Positions 17,687-27,860 are shown, numbered from the stretch's first letter. The stretch: DNA of 64,000 nucleotides from Alcanivorax sp. S6407 (GCF_023016115.1 NZ_JALKBH010000008.1:79073-143072), one strand, 5' to 3'. Translations and numbers: made by a program. The notes: generated by a model from the letters alone, not told the origin.

Positions 17687-20539
17687 TTATTCCTGTTCCG
17701 ATGGTGACAGGCAAGTGAATGGGCCAAGTTCCGAGAGGGTTCCGGGCTCTGGTGTAAAGGTAAACTTCACGGTACACAGGCCGGCTCTGCTGATGATGCC
17801 AATTTCATTTTGGCCAGAGGTTAGTCCTTGTAGCAACACTTCTCCCTCTGCGCCCATGGTTGCCGCTTCGGCCTTTGGGATCAGAACCCTGGCACCTTCG
17901 GGAATGGCATTACCTTCTTTGTCACGAACCTTAAGCAATACCCGACCATCTTCGACAATATCTGTCGTGATCGCTTCTTTAGTGGTTTCGATGGACGGGC
18001 TAGTCATGGTCTGATCCGGCACGCTCTCTGGCTCAGGAATCGGAACCGTGATCTTTTCCTGGGGAGTGTCCTGTCGCTCGGAGGGGGACAGGCAGCCAAA
18101 TGGGCCAAGTTGTTGCAGCGATCCCGGCGTCGGCGTGTAGTCGAAGGTTACGGTACAAAGGCTGCCATTACTGATAATGCCAATTTCGTTCTCACCAGCA
18201 GACACATCTTCCAGGTACGCCTCGCCTCCAAAACCAACCACGGTGGCATTGGCGTTGGGCAGAAGCACTCTGGCGCCTGCTGCAATGGGATTGCCGGCGC
18301 TGTCCTGGACAAGGATGATGGCGTTGTTGATCTGCTGTACATCAAAGTGAGCGGTGACGCCTGTCAACTCAGAGGGTTTGATGGTGAGTTCATCTTCACT
18401 GAACCGGACATCGGCAGGAAGGTTGTTCACATCGATGGCCAGTTTATTGTCTTGCCAGGGAAGGATGTTGGGCAGCAGAAGTCGCCCTTTGCTGTTGGTG
18501 TGGCCAATCAGCCTGTTGGAGCGTCTCACAGGAATATCCGGGTAGCCTCCGGTATCAACAATGGCGAAGCTGTCATGCATCGTGTTTGCAGCGAACACTC
18601 CTTCATAGTTGGTCACCACCGAACCACTGACGTTGGCAAAACTGTTGGTTTCAGTATCCGTGCCATAGATGCCAGCCTGTAAGTCCGCATACGGGGTCCA
18701 CCAGCGACCTCTGGCTTGGCGAATACCGTCGGTATCGGGGCTATAGGCGAGATCCCATCCTGTATCCCAGAATTCCTCGGCCTGCTGGCTCATTGTCATG
18801 ATGGTGTTGGTGTCGCCATCCAGCTCCTTGTGCTCAAAGCGTATACCAGCCTGAATCGGTCGGCTGTTACTGGGCTGGAAGCGGTACAGAAAACCTGCCA
18901 GCCAGGTTCGGTCATCACTGTCGTTCAGGTTCTGGTTGACGCTGAGATTGACAGACAGCTGGCGCCAGAGTGTGCGGTTGTGACCCAACACCAGGAAGCG
19001 GCTGGAACTGCCACTGAAGTAGGTTGTGTCCAGGTAGCTGGCGCTGACACTCCCGTGCTCGCGCATGTTAAGGCTGCCATTCAACTGCACGGTGCGCTTG
19101 ATGGGGAGAGCGTTATCGAGGGTGTTGCTCAGATCCCTGTAGCCCTTGCTGCTGCCGGTATACTGGCCGCTAACAGCGTATCGGCGAACACGAAACTCAT
19201 GACCCGCGACCCACTGTGCGCCGTTATTTCCATCCTCCTGACCATAGGCAAGTGCCAGGTTGGAGACCCCCCAGAGTCCGGGCCGGGCGACAAGTCCAAC
19301 CCCTGTGTTAAACAGTTCTTTGCTGGCGCTGCTGGTTGCTTCAACGGTGTACTGTTCATTAATGCCGTATCTGGCAACCCCGGTAGCTACCGGTTGCCCA
19401 TCATAGTCATTGGATCTGCGAGCATAGTTTCGACGCGGCGTGCCAAGGCTCGCGGAATAGTCCCACAGCCCGGGTTTCAGCAACTTTGGGCTGACATAGA
19501 AGGGAATGGTCTGGGTGACCTGCCTCCCCAGGGTATCTGTCGTTACGATCTGGGCTTCCCCCAGCCCTGTTATCTGTGGCGCGGTCTCCAGCACAAAGGG
19601 ACCCGGCTGAATCGCCTGATCAGTAAGTCGGAGATCGTTGACGAATACCTGTAGTGCTGATGGCAGGGTGGCGGAACCACTGATTTGGGGCAGCGGAAAG
19701 GTTATCAGGTCAGGCCTTGACGCAAAGTTGCGAGACAACTGAATACCGCCAAGGCGAACGGAGGGGGTCCAGTTCAGCGCGCCGGTAATGGCGTCACCTG
19801 CCACCCAGGTTTGCATGTTTTGGGGGTTGGTATGGCGCCAGTAACTGTCAAGACGTACATAGTCCCCATCATCTTCACTGTTGTCATTCCAGCGAACCAG
19901 TCCGCTGCTGCTGGCTACCCCCCAGTGGTCGAACAGGCGGAGTTCATGGCTGGCGGAGGTTTGCTGGTCGCCATTATCCAGCCAGGTGCTGTAAGCATCG
20001 TAATTCAGCAGTGCGCCTTTACCAGGATTTATAGGTGTTGTGCTGGGTGAAAGTCCGGCGGAAAGGCTTTGGTGGGGCAGCCATTTGGCCGGTACAAGCA
20101 AGGTCACTTGCTGGGCATTGTTGTCATAACGGCCTGCAATGCCGAGCTCGGTCAGTGTTTGCCATTTTGCTTTTTCCGCACCAGGGATCTTGATCCCCTG
20201 AGCCGCCAGGGCTTCGGTATCTACCGCTACTTCCTCACCGTAAACCTGTACGGGGAGCATTTGGGCAGTGGTGCGGCCATTAAGAATCAGTCGAGGGTAG
20301 GCAATAAAAGCATCACCAGCACCGCGCGCCTGGGCTCGCAGACGGGCAATATCTGTTTGCGAGAAGTGATCATCAAGTGAGACCACGGCTGATTCTGTTG
20401 AATTGGCCAGCCGTATCGATGCACTGTCTTCACTCCAGGCCGGAGTAGACAGTAGAGGAAACAGGGTAAAGAGGGTAGAGGCCAGACATTGTGGTAATGG
20501 GCGGGTCTTGCCCTCTCCCTGGATGCGCTTCGCCTTCAC
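17687..20539 (-). CDS. Outer-membrane fimbrial usher with duplicated C-terminal domain
   Basis: The protein has about 950 residues: signal peptide (cleavage near AWSED), an N-terminal chaperone-binding domain ('FIAYPRLILNGR'), a 24-strand-type barrel with a plug ('LPSALQVFVNDLRLTDQAIQPGPF'), and C-terminal beta domains. It secretes and assembles the SCPU pilins. The C-terminus is unusual: a domain of about 83 residues ('NAIILVQDSAGNPIAAGARV' to 'LGPFGCLSPSE', about 740-822) is followed by a 44-residue Pro/Glu/Thr-rich linker and a second copy ('RVLLKVRDKEGNAIPEGARV' to 'LGPFTCLSPSE', about 867-951). The start is GTG 20539 (AGGAAG 7 nt upstream) or TTG 20542. It lies 73 nt downstream of the major pilin gene. 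Confidence 0.93.
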   Translation of the reverse strand: MKAKRIQGEGKTRPLPQCLASTLFTLFPLLSTPAWSEDSASIRLANSTESAVVSLDDHFSQTDIARLRAQARGAGDAFIAYPRLILNGRTTAQMLPVQVYGEEVAVDTEALAAQGIKIPGAEKAKWQTLTELGIAGRYDNNAQQVTLLVPAKWLPHQSLSAGLSPSTTPINPGKGALLNYDAYSTWLDNGDQQTSASHELRLFDHWGVASSSGLVRWNDNSEDDGDYVRLDSYWRHTNPQNMQTWVAGDAITGALNWTPSVRLGGIQLSRNFASRPDLITFPLPQISGSATLPSALQVFVNDLRLTDQAIQPGPFVLETAPQITGLGEAQIVTTDTLGRQVTQTIPFYVSPKLLKPGLWDYSASLGTPRRNYARRSNDYDGQPVATGVARYGINEQYTVEATSSASKELFNTGVGLVARPGLWGVSNLALAYGQEDGNNGAQWVAGHEFRVRRYAVSGQYTGSSKGYRDLSNTLDNALPIKRTVQLNGSLNMREHGSVSASYLDTTYFSGSSSRFLVLGHNRTLWRQLSVNLSVNQNLNDSDDRTWLAGFLYRFQPSNSRPIQAGIRFEHKELDGDTNTIMTMSQQAEEFWDTGWDLAYSPDTDGIRQARGRWWTPYADLQAGIYGTDTETNSFANVSGSVVTNYEGVFAANTMHDSFAIVDTGGYPDIPVRRSNRLIGHTNSKGRLLLPNILPWQDNKLAIDVNNLPADVRFSEDELTIKPSELTGVTAHFDVQQINNAIILVQDSAGNPIAAGARVLLPNANATVVGFGGEAYLEDVSAGENEIGIISNGSLCTVTFDYTPTPGSLQQLGPFGCLSPSERQDTPQEKITVPIPEPESVPDQTMTSPSIETTKEAITTDIVEDGRVLLKVRDKEGNAIPEGARVLIPKAEAATMGAEGEVLLQGLTSGQNEIGIISRAGLCTVKFTFTPEPGTLSELGPFTCLSPSEQE

Positions 20540-20612
20540 CAACAGACTTCCTTGTTCCTCTGTCCGGGCTGAGGATCAGCCCGGTAGAGGGGAATCTTAG
20601 CGTCTAATGGGA

Positions 20613-21140
20613 TTAGTAGCTAAGTGTAAGTGTTACCGTATCCTGGAAACTCAAACCTGCTGAGTCGAAAGTATCACCAGAATCGATGTCCGGGGTTTGT
20701 GCGGGAATGCGGCCATAGACGGTAATGGTTTCCTGTGCGCCTGTGCCCTCGCGCGCTACGGGGGAACCTGAGTCCCAAGTAGTGGTGTAGCTGTCAGAAT
20801 AAAGCTCATAGGAAACGTAGGAAGCGGCCCCACCCAGCATGGCACGATTAGTGCCCGTTGCGCTGGCAGAATTCAGGCCGTTATTCAGGTCAACGGTGTA
20901 GTCCGCACCGAAGGAGCAGGTCACATCAACGGTAGTGTTGGCGTCAATAGGGCCCGCTACCACAGCGGCACTGGTCTGGGTGCCAAAGGCCAGATCTGCC
21001 ATGGCTGCAGTGTCAATGGTGCACGAGGGAGTCAGCGTCAGGGTGACGTTGAAATCCCGGGTAATGTCGACCGCCTGGCTAACCAGCGGAGCGCTCAGCA
21101 TGGCGGCGGACAGGGCGGCAAGCGAAAGGGACTTTTTCAT
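20613..21140 (-). CDS. Major pilin, spore-coat-U (SCPU) domain
   Basis: The 175-residue protein has a signal peptide (cleavage near SQAVD), one SCPU domain with the conserved Cys pair ('TPSCTID' and 'VTCSFG'), 'LAFGTQTS', 'YVSYELYSD', 'GRIPAQTP' and a terminal 'FQDTVTLTLSY' strand. This is a CsuA/B-like pilus subunit, exported to the surface by the chaperone and usher encoded just downstream. It is the first gene of the operon. GGAGAG lies 7 nt before the ATG. A CRP-type palindrome sits 38-53 bp upstream. Confidence 0.92.
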   Translation of the reverse strand: MKKSLSLAALSAAMLSAPLVSQAVDITRDFNVTLTLTPSCTIDTAAMADLAFGTQTSAAVVAGPIDANTTVDVTCSFGADYTVDLNNGLNSASATGTNRAMLGGAASYVSYELYSDSYTTTWDSGSPVAREGTGAQETITVYGRIPAQTPDIDSGDTFDSAGLSFQDTVTLTLSY

Positions 21141-21177
21141 GTGAACTCTCCAAATCTGGAACAGTAGTCTAATTTTG

Positions 21178-21193
21178 TGTGACCCATGTCACA
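21178..21193. promoter_or_regulatory. CRP/Vfr-type operator upstream of pilus operon
   Basis: TGTGACCCATGTCACA is a perfect match to TGTGA-N6-TCACA, the consensus half-sites of CRP-family regulators. It lies 38-53 bp upstream of the pilin start codon. This is very close to the gene, so it may overlap the core promoter and could repress as easily as activate. The next gene to the right reads away from it and ends before it. Confidence 0.6.
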
Positions 21194-21322
21194 TATTCTT
21201 TATTGGCTTCAGACAATAAGCTTAGGTGACGTCTCAGGTAAATGCTCTTCTGTTAATCCTGTGTAAAACCAAGATGAACGGTGTTCATATTGGTGTGAGC
21301 GGGTATATCCGGGGATAAACGG

Positions 21323-21466
21323 TTATCGGTAGTGATCCGGGTGTTGTGGCGGAGCCACCTTGATCGGTATCGGCACGGGCTGTTTGGCTTCCAGATAGTC
21401 GTTAAAGCGGGAGCCCCCCAGCAGGGTGGCCAGTGCGTGCATGAATTCCTTGATAGTGGTGGTCAT
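21323..21466 (-). CDS. Small 47-residue hypothetical protein
   Basis: ATG 21466 has an excellent ribosome site (GGAGG, 7 nt upstream). The product is 47 residues: an N-terminal amphipathic segment ('TIKEFMHALATLLGGSRFND') and a Pro-rich tail ('VPIPIKVAPPQHPDHYR'). It has no signal peptide, no Cys and no recognised family. It stands alone between the pilus promoter region and the beta-CASP nuclease, which reads the other way. The ribosome site and normal codon use support a real gene. Confidence 0.6.
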   Translation of the reverse strand: MTTTIKEFMHALATLLGGSRFNDYLEAKQPVPIPIKVAPPQHPDHYR

Positions 21467-21774
21467 TCCTTGTCCTCCGTTGTTCTTGTCATTTCCGACA
21501 CTACCCCTCTGTGATTTCGGGCTGCCATGGCTTTGGGACAGGCGCATGGCGTTGACGGACAAGCTGCCTGCCCGGTGGGCAGGCGGTCATTACGGGGAGA
21601 TGGCCGGTCAGTGCAACCGTGCAGGGCAGTCTGTGCAAGGTGCTTGCTGATCTGTCATTCCGGGCAGCGAAAAAGCATTGATTTACAGGCGGATAACGGG
21701 ACACATTAAGGCTACACAGTCATGCAATGACTCGCGCAGGGTCAGTCACGTTATCAGGCATATCAAGGAAGCCC

Positions 21775-23196
21775 ATGCACACGGAATACAGCAGTGATTT
21801 CACCGTGACCTCTCACGGTGCCGCGGGGGAGGTGACAGGGTCCTGTCACCGGGTGGAAGTTCATGGCAAGCAGTTGCTGCTGGATTGCGGCATGCACCAG
21901 GGGGGGGATGCCGTTAAACGGCTGCAGGACGAGCAGTTCGATTTTGTGCCACGGCAGATGGATGCCGTGGTGCTGTCCCATGCTCACCTGGATCACTGCG
22001 GGTTGTTGCCTCTGCTGGTCGCCGAGGGTTTTGGCGGGCCGATCTATTGCACCGGGCCGACCCTGAATCTGCTGGCCATCATGCTGGAGGATGCCGCCAA
22101 CCTTTATCAGCGCGATCTGGACCACAGCAACCTGCGCCGCAAGCGGGCCGGGCGCGCCACCATCAAACCCCGGTACACCCTGGACCATGTTCGTCAGGTG
22201 CTGGAGCAGTGCCAGCCGATGGAGTATCACCAGAAGGAGACCATCCTTCCCGGTGTAACGCTGACCTTTCATGATGCTGGCCACATACTCGGTTCGGCAG
22301 TGGTGGAGCTGCTGATCAAGGGAGAGCCGGACCGTACCCTGGTATTTTCGGGCGACCTGGGGGCCAGCGAGCGTGTGCTGATGCGCACTCCGGAGGTGCC
22401 GCAGCGGGCAGATCTGGTGATCATGGAAAGTACCTACGGCGATCGCAATCACCGGAGTCAGGAAGACACCATGACCGAGCTGGAGGACATCATTGCCCAG
22501 GCTCGCAATGACGGCGTGATCATGATGCCCGCCTTTGCTGTGGGGCGAACCCAGGAACTGCTGTTCCATCTCGGTTGCCTCTATCACCGCGGTTTGCTGG
22601 AAGGTTGGCATGTGTTTCTGGACAGCCCTATGGCGCTGGAAGTCACCGGGCTCTATGACCAGTGGCTGGATGCCCTGGATGAGCAGGATCAGCGTGTCAT
22701 GGCACACTTTGGAGCCCGTACCCTGCAGGATTTCCTGCCAGTACTGACACCGACGCCGTCGGTGGAAGAGTCCATGCAGATCAACCGTATCGAACGCGGC
22801 GCCATCATCATTGCCGGCAGCGGCATGTGTAATGGCGGGCGCATTCGTCATCACCTCAAGCATCGTCTCTGGCAATCACGCAATCATCTGGTTTTCACCG
22901 GTTATCAGGCCCGCGGCACCCTGGGCCGCAAGCTGGTGGACGGCGCCACGCATATACGCATGTTCGGTCAGCGATATGCGGTGAAGGCACAGCTGCATAC
23001 GCTGGGTGGTTTTTCTGCCCATGCCGGTCGCCACGAGTTACTGGCCTGGGCAAAGAGTATTGAGGGTTCACCCCGGTTTCGCCTGGTGCACGGTGAACCG
23101 GAAGCCCTGGAAAGTCTTGCTGGTGCGCTGACAGAGATGGGCCGGCACGTCTCCGTAGCCGAGCAGGGTGTCATGTTCACTCCGGATTTCGCCTGA
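21775..23196 (+). CDS. Metallo-beta-lactamase / beta-CASP family ribonuclease
   Basis: The 473-residue protein is a CPSF-like RNA nuclease of the MBL fold. Motif 2 'SHAHLDHCG' gives His69, His71, Asp73 and His74; 'DAGHILGSA' and 'FSGDLG' supply further metal ligands. The beta-CASP domain follows (about 220-390; 'PAFAVGRTQELLFHL', 'SGMCNGGRIRHHLKH') and the C-terminal 'GGFSAHA' is the RMMBL motif. Such proteins cut or trim RNA in the cytoplasm. ATG 21775 (AAGGAAG upstream) is preferred over an ATG 48 bp earlier without a site. The P-type ATPase gene follows after 9 nt, so the two are probably co-transcribed. Confidence 0.92.
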   Translation: MHTEYSSDFTVTSHGAAGEVTGSCHRVEVHGKQLLLDCGMHQGGDAVKRLQDEQFDFVPRQMDAVVLSHAHLDHCGLLPLLVAEGFGGPIYCTGPTLNLLAIMLEDAANLYQRDLDHSNLRRKRAGRATIKPRYTLDHVRQVLEQCQPMEYHQKETILPGVTLTFHDAGHILGSAVVELLIKGEPDRTLVFSGDLGASERVLMRTPEVPQRADLVIMESTYGDRNHRSQEDTMTELEDIIAQARNDGVIMMPAFAVGRTQELLFHLGCLYHRGLLEGWHVFLDSPMALEVTGLYDQWLDALDEQDQRVMAHFGARTLQDFLPVLTPTPSVEESMQINRIERGAIIIAGSGMCNGGRIRHHLKHRLWQSRNHLVFTGYQARGTLGRKLVDGATHIRMFGQRYAVKAQLHTLGGFSAHAGRHELLAWAKSIEGSPRFRLVHGEPEALESLAGALTEMGRHVSVAEQGVMFTPDFA

Positions 23197-23205
23197 GGGA
23201 GAGCA

Positions 23206-25905
23206 ATGAGTGCATCTCCACGGCAGGCCTGGCATCAACTGCCTGACACTGCCTTGTTGCATAAATTGGGCAGCCCGGACGGTGGACTGACGGACGCACA
23301 GGTTCGCGACCAGCGACTGCGTTTCGGGGAAAACCGCCTGCTCGAGCAGCGCCGCCGTGGCCCCTGGCGGCGTCTTGCCAGCCAGTTTCATGATGTTCTG
23401 CTTTATGTGTTGTTGGTGGCGGCGGTGTTGGCCCTGATCATGGGCCACACCAGTGATGCGGTGGTCATCGCCATGGTGGTGGTAATCAATGCCGTCGTCG
23501 GCTTTGTTCAGGAAGGCAAGGCAGAGGCTGCGCTACGGGCTATTCAGCAAATGCTGGTGGCAAGCTGCCGGGTATGGCGTGATGGCCAGCTTCAGACTCT
23601 GGATGCGGCGGAGCTGGTGCCCGGGGACAGAGTGGTATTGGCCGCGGGCGATCGTGTCCCTGCCGACCTGCGATTACTCAGTGTCAATGAACTGCATTGT
23701 GACGAAGCGATGCTCACCGGTGAGTCCGTGCCGGTGGGCAAGCAGGCTGCGGTGCTGCCGGAAGAGACCAGTCTGGCCGAGCGCAGCAACATGGCGTGGA
23801 TGGGCTCGCTGGTGACAACGGGGGCCGCCGATGGGCTGGTAGTGGCCACGGGAACGGACACGGAGCTGGGCCGGATTGGCGAAATGGTGGCCACCGTGCG
23901 GGCCCCCGAAACCCCGCTGACACGCGCACTGGCCCGGCTGGGGCGTCAGCTGGCTATCCTGATTCTGTTGCTGTCGGCAGTGGGGTTGGCCTGGGCGGTG
24001 CTGGCCATGGGCATGGCCCCTTCCCAGCTGTTGCCTGTCGCCGTGGGCATTGTGGTGGCAGCCATTCCCGAAGGGTTACCTGCCATTGTCACCATCACCC
24101 TGGCGATCGGGGTGCAGCGGATGGCGAAAAATCATGCCGTGATTCGCAAGCTACCGGTGGTGGAAGTACTGGGCTCGGTGACGGTGATCTGCTCGGACAA
24201 GACCGGCACCCTTACCCGCAACGAAATGACCACCCGCACCTTTGTGACTGCGGCAGGGCGGGTGCAGATTTCTGGCGAAGGGTATGCCCCCGAGGGGAAG
24301 GTGGAGAGTGACACCCCGGCCGCCAGTCTGCTGTTTGATCAGGCGGCCAAAGTGGCCATGTTGTGCAATGACGCCTGGTTGAAGGAAAGCGAGGGGCAAT
24401 GGCATCTGCATGGTGATCCCACTGAAGGTGCGCTTTACGTCATGGCTAACAAGGCGGGGCTGGACGAGCATTTTCGTGACGCCTGTCCGCGTCAGGCGGA
24501 GCTGCCCTTTGCCACGGAGCGGCTTTACATGGCCACGCTGAATCAGGTGGATGGCCAGCAGCAGATCATGGTGAAAGGTGCTCCGGAACGGTTACTGGGC
24601 CTGTGTGAGTATCAGCAGAATGAGGACGGCCGTGGGCCGCTGGCGCAGGCGTTCTGGCAGCAGGCGCTGAACAGTCTGGCAGGAGAGGGGTTGCGGGTGC
24701 TGGCGCTGGCGGCCAAACCGCTAACGGCCTCGCAGGCCTCACTGACAGAGCAGGATCTGGAAAGCGGGCTGGTCTTGCTGGGGCTGGCCGGCACCCTGGA
24801 CCCGCCCCGCGAGGAGGCGGTGACGGCGGTGGCCGAGTGTCGTCGGGCGGGAATCCGCGTGAAGATGATTACCGGCGATAACCCGGAAACCGCGCGAGTG
24901 ATTGCCACCCAGGTGGGCTTGGCCGGTGGCAAGGTGATGACCGGCAAGATGCTGGCAGAGACCTCCGATGCCGAACTGGATGTGCTGTTGGATGACGTGG
25001 ACGTGTTTGCCCGTACTTCGCCCGCCGACAAGCTGAGGTTGGTGGAGCGCCTGCAGGCGGGGGGGCAGGTGGTGGCCATGACCGGGGATGGGGTGAATGA
25101 TGCCCCGGCGTTGCAGCGGGCCGATATCGGCATTGCCATGGGCGGCAAGGGCACCGATGCCGCCCGGGATGCGGCGGGCATGGTACTGACTGATGACAAC
25201 TTCGCCACCATTGCTGCAGCAGTGCGCGAAGGGCGCACGGTCTACGACAATATCGTCAAGGCGCTGTTGTTTATTCTGCCCACCAGCCTGATAGAGGCAC
25301 TGGTATTGATGGTGGCGGTGGTGCTGGGTGTGCCATTGCCGATTACCCCGGTACAGATTCTCTGGGTCAACATGATCACCGCCATTTCGCTGGCGCTGGC
25401 GCTGGCCTTCGAGCAGGGCGAGGCGGACCTGATGGCGCGACCGCCCCGCTCACCCCGACAGGGACTGATTACGCCCCTGCTGCTGTTCCGGCTGTTGTGG
25501 CTGGGCATGCTGGGAACCGCGGCGGTGTTCTGGCAGTACCACCGGTTTGATGCCGAGGACCTGGAAAGGGCGCGTAGCATGGCGGTGCTGACCCTGGTGT
25601 GGATCGAGATTGTGTATCTGTTTGCCTGCCGGCGGGTGCTGGCACCGGCCTGGTCGCGACCGTCCCTTGAAGGGATTATGCCGGCGCTGCTGGCGTCGGC
25701 GGTGGTGGTGGTGTTGCAGTGGCTGTTTCTGGAGGTGCCGCCACTGCAGACGTTGTTTGGTTCCGTGTCCCTGTCGTTGCATCTGTGGCTGGAAGCCCTG
25801 CTGACCGCGCTGGTGATCTTGCTGGCGGTGGAAGGGGAAAAGGCGATGGTGCGGTGGCTGCGGGGGCGAGCCGTTGATGGGCAACCGCTGGCCCATCATG
25901 GCTGA
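23206..25905 (+). CDS. P-type (P2) cation-transporting ATPase
   Basis: The 899-residue inner-membrane pump has an N-terminal cation-ATPase domain, the actuator motif with Glu173 in 'LTGESVP', phosphorylation Asp331 in 'DKTGTLT', the nucleotide-domain '[12 protein letters not shown]', hinge 'TGDGVNDAP' (Asp628) and six C-terminal helices. '[17 protein letters not shown]' in M4 is the PEGL motif of P2A/P2D pumps, pointing to Ca2+, Na+ or K+ and not heavy metals (no CPC). The exact ion is uncertain. It begins 9 nt after the nuclease stop; the Na/Pi cotransporter starts 65 nt downstream. Confidence 0.93.
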   Translation: MSASPRQAWHQLPDTALLHKLGSPDGGLTDAQVRDQRLRFGENRLLEQRRRGPWRRLASQFHDVLLYVLLVAAVLALIMGHTSDAVVIAMVVVINAVVGFVQEGKAEAALRAIQQMLVASCRVWRDGQLQTLDAAELVPGDRVVLAAGDRVPADLRLLSVNELHCDEAMLTGESVPVGKQAAVLPEETSLAERSNMAWMGSLVTTGAADGLVVATGTDTELGRIGEMVATVRAPETPLTRALARLGRQLAILILLLSAVGLAWAVLAMGMAPSQLLPVAVGIVVAAIPEGLPAIVTITLAIGVQRMAKNHAVIRKLPVVEVLGSVTVICSDKTGTLTRNEMTTRTFVTAAGRVQISGEGYAPEGKVESDTPAASLLFDQAAKVAMLCNDAWLKESEGQWHLHGDPTEGALYVMANKAGLDEHFRDACPRQAELPFATERLYMATLNQVDGQQQIMVKGAPERLLGLCEYQQNEDGRGPLAQAFWQQALNSLAGEGLRVLALAAKPLTASQASLTEQDLESGLVLLGLAGTLDPPREEAVTAVAECRRAGIRVKMITGDNPETARVIATQVGLAGGKVMTGKMLAETSDAELDVLLDDVDVFARTSPADKLRLVERLQAGGQVVAMTGDGVNDAPALQRADIGIAMGGKGTDAARDAAGMVLTDDNFATIAAAVREGRTVYDNIVKALLFILPTSLIEALVLMVAVVLGVPLPITPVQILWVNMITAISLALALAFEQGEADLMARPPRSPRQGLITPLLLFRLLWLGMLGTAAVFWQYHRFDAEDLERARSMAVLTLVWIEIVYLFACRRVLAPAWSRPSLEGIMPALLASAVVVVLQWLFLEVPPLQTLFGSVSLSLHLWLEALLTALVILLAVEGEKAMVRWLRGRAVDGQPLAHHG

Positions 25906-25970
25906 TGGGTTGGGTAAACCGGTGCGTGACTGGCAGACGTGACCGGGTGTGGCTGGGAGGCCAGGTGTAG

Positions 25971-27587
25971 ATGGAGTATGTCATTGCGGTGCTTGGCGGG
26001 GTGGGGCTTTTCCTGCTGGGCATGTGGCTGATTACCGAAGGGCTGAAGGTGGCGGCAGGAGCGTCGCTTGAGCGCCTGTTGTCCAGCTGGACCCGAAGTC
26101 GTCTGCGCGGGCTGTTGTCGGGCACCCTGCTGACGGCGGTGGTGCAGTCATCCAGTGCAGTGACGGTGGCAGCGCTGGGCTTCGTGAACAGCGGCCTGTT
26201 GCGATTCGAGAGGGCAGTGTGGGTCATCTTCGGCAGCAATCTTGGTACAACGCTTACCGCCTGGGTAGTGGCGCTGATCGGGGTGAAGTTCAAGATTGAT
26301 GTGCTGGCGTTACCGCTGGTGGGGGTGGGTGCCCTGTTGCGGGTGTTTGCCCCGGTGGATCGTTACCGCAATCTGGGCATGGCGCTGGCCGGTTTCGGCA
26401 TCCTGTTCATGGGCATCGATGTGCTGTCCAGCGGCTTCCAGAATCTGGGTGAGCAATTTACCGTGCCGGATGGCGGCGCCGCCCTCATCTGGCTGGTGCT
26501 GGCGGGCATCGTACTGACCTCCCTGATGCAGTCATCCAGTGCCACGGTGGCGCTGGTGCTCACCGCCCTGGCCGGCGGCATGCTGGGTTTTCGCGAAGCG
26601 GCGGCCATGGTCATCGGGGCCAATGTGGGCACCACTTCCACGGCGCTCATTGCCACCCTGGGCGCCACCGCCAATGCCCGGCGGCTGGCCATCGCCCACG
26701 TGCTGTTCAATCTGCTCACCGGGGTCATGGCCATCGTGCTGCTCGGCGTGCTGCTTCAGGTGGTGGATCTGCTCGCCGGCGTGCTCTGGCTGGAAGAGGA
26801 TCCCGCCGCCAGGCTGGCGCTGTTTCATACCTGCTTCAATCTGTTGGGCATTGTGCTGATGTGGCCCATCGAGCCGTTCATGAGTCGCTTCCTGCTGAGC
26901 CGTTTCAGGGAGCGGCAATCGAGCAAGGAAAAACTCCAGTTTCTGGACCGTAATCTGGTGTCGTTACCGGATGCGGCACGAGCGGCGCTGGCCCAGGAAA
27001 TGGAACGTTTGCTGGTGCAGTACCCGGTGGCCATGGCCACCCTGCCGGACCCGGACAGCAAGCGCCTGGGCCACATCGTGATTCGTGACCGGCTGCTGGA
27101 ACAGATCGGGGATTTCCTCGCCGATGTGGGCCGGCAACATCTCAGTGATGAGCAGATCAATGTGTTCCAGATGGGCTGGCGGCTGCAGGGGAATCTGCTG
27201 AACATGGATGACACCTTGCAGAGACTGGATGGCCTTTGTCAGGCCCTGCAGCGACATGATGACTGGTCGCGGGTGGAAGAATTGCTGTCGGACTGGTTCG
27301 CCAGCGCAGGCCGGCAGATGGAAGAAGAGTGGCGCGCCGGCGATGGCAGTGCCGGGGCTGAAGCGTTGCTGGGGAAATATGAACAGGCCAAACACGGCCT
27401 GCTGGCCAGCGCCATGTCCGGCAATCTGTCCCGCACCTCGCTGGATCTGGCCTTGCAGAGTCTGAGTCAGGGGCGCTGGATGCTGGAGCAATGGCAGCGG
27501 GCATTGGACTACTACAGCCTGATGGCCGCAACACCACCACCGGATGATCCGGAGGATAGTGATGAACGCCTGATGCCTGATGCCTGA
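25971..27587 (+). CDS. Na/Pi cotransporter (NptA/PhoU-like domain)
   Basis: The 538-residue inner-membrane protein has two repeats of the Na-Pi cotransporter fold, each carrying the signature 'QSSSA' ('VVQSSSAVTVAALGF' near 60 and 'LMQSSSATVALVL' near 185) with 'GSNLGTTLT' and 'GANVGTTSTA'. Residues about 340-520 are a helical PhoU-like cytoplasmic region. The family imports phosphate with sodium or controls phosphate efflux. The last eight codons and the stop lie in a heptamer repeat array (27564-27591), so the tail 'DERLMPDA' is repeat-derived. It is probably in the same transcript as the P-type ATPase. Confidence 0.92.
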   Translation: MEYVIAVLGGVGLFLLGMWLITEGLKVAAGASLERLLSSWTRSRLRGLLSGTLLTAVVQSSSAVTVAALGFVNSGLLRFERAVWVIFGSNLGTTLTAWVVALIGVKFKIDVLALPLVGVGALLRVFAPVDRYRNLGMALAGFGILFMGIDVLSSGFQNLGEQFTVPDGGAALIWLVLAGIVLTSLMQSSSATVALVLTALAGGMLGFREAAAMVIGANVGTTSTALIATLGATANARRLAIAHVLFNLLTGVMAIVLLGVLLQVVDLLAGVLWLEEDPAARLALFHTCFNLLGIVLMWPIEPFMSRFLLSRFRERQSSKEKLQFLDRNLVSLPDAARAALAQEMERLLVQYPVAMATLPDPDSKRLGHIVIRDRLLEQIGDFLADVGRQHLSDEQINVFQMGWRLQGNLLNMDDTLQRLDGLCQALQRHDDWSRVEELLSDWFASAGRQMEEEWRAGDGSAGAEALLGKYEQAKHGLLASAMSGNLSRTSLDLALQSLSQGRWMLEQWQRALDYYSLMAATPPPDDPEDSDERLMPDA

Positions 27588-27591
27588 CGCC
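27564..27591. repeat. Heptamer array (GACGCCT family), single arm, overlapping a stop codon
   Basis: Four consecutive units GAACGCC, TGATGCC, TGATGCC, TGACGCC. The stop codon of the Na/Pi gene (TGA 27585-27587) is the start of the fourth unit. No second arm is seen. Confidence 0.75.
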
Positions 27592-27593
27592 GA

Positions 27594-27860
27594 AAGCTAC
27601 GAAGCCGCTGTAGGAGCGAGCCTGCTCGCGATCCGAGCCTAAGCGAGGTAAGGATTCCAGAAACGCATTTAGATTTGTCGGCGCCTCTACTCCCTTAAGA
27701 GGGGCCAGAAAGGAACATGCCGCAGGGCGATCAGGCCTTTCCGGGCTCGACAGGTTGATTAAAACACCTCCCTTCGGTCGCCTCGCTACGCGAGGTTCGT
27801 CCCCTGGAAGAGCGGGGTTTTGGTTGCGCGTGTCGCCTGTTGCGTGAAGCGTGTTGCAGC
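27594..27860. repeat. Mosaic dispersed repeat related to 12574-12850
   Basis: Shares with 12574-12850 the blocks CTACGAAGCCGCTG(T/C)AGGAGCG, CGCAGGGCGATCAGG, and CTCCCTTCGGTCGCCTCG in the same order, and with 12963 the words GGAATCCTTACCTCGC in inverted orientation (27645-27655 area). No gene is seen in the 363-bp gap between the Na/Pi gene and the aldehyde dehydrogenase. Confidence 0.6.
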
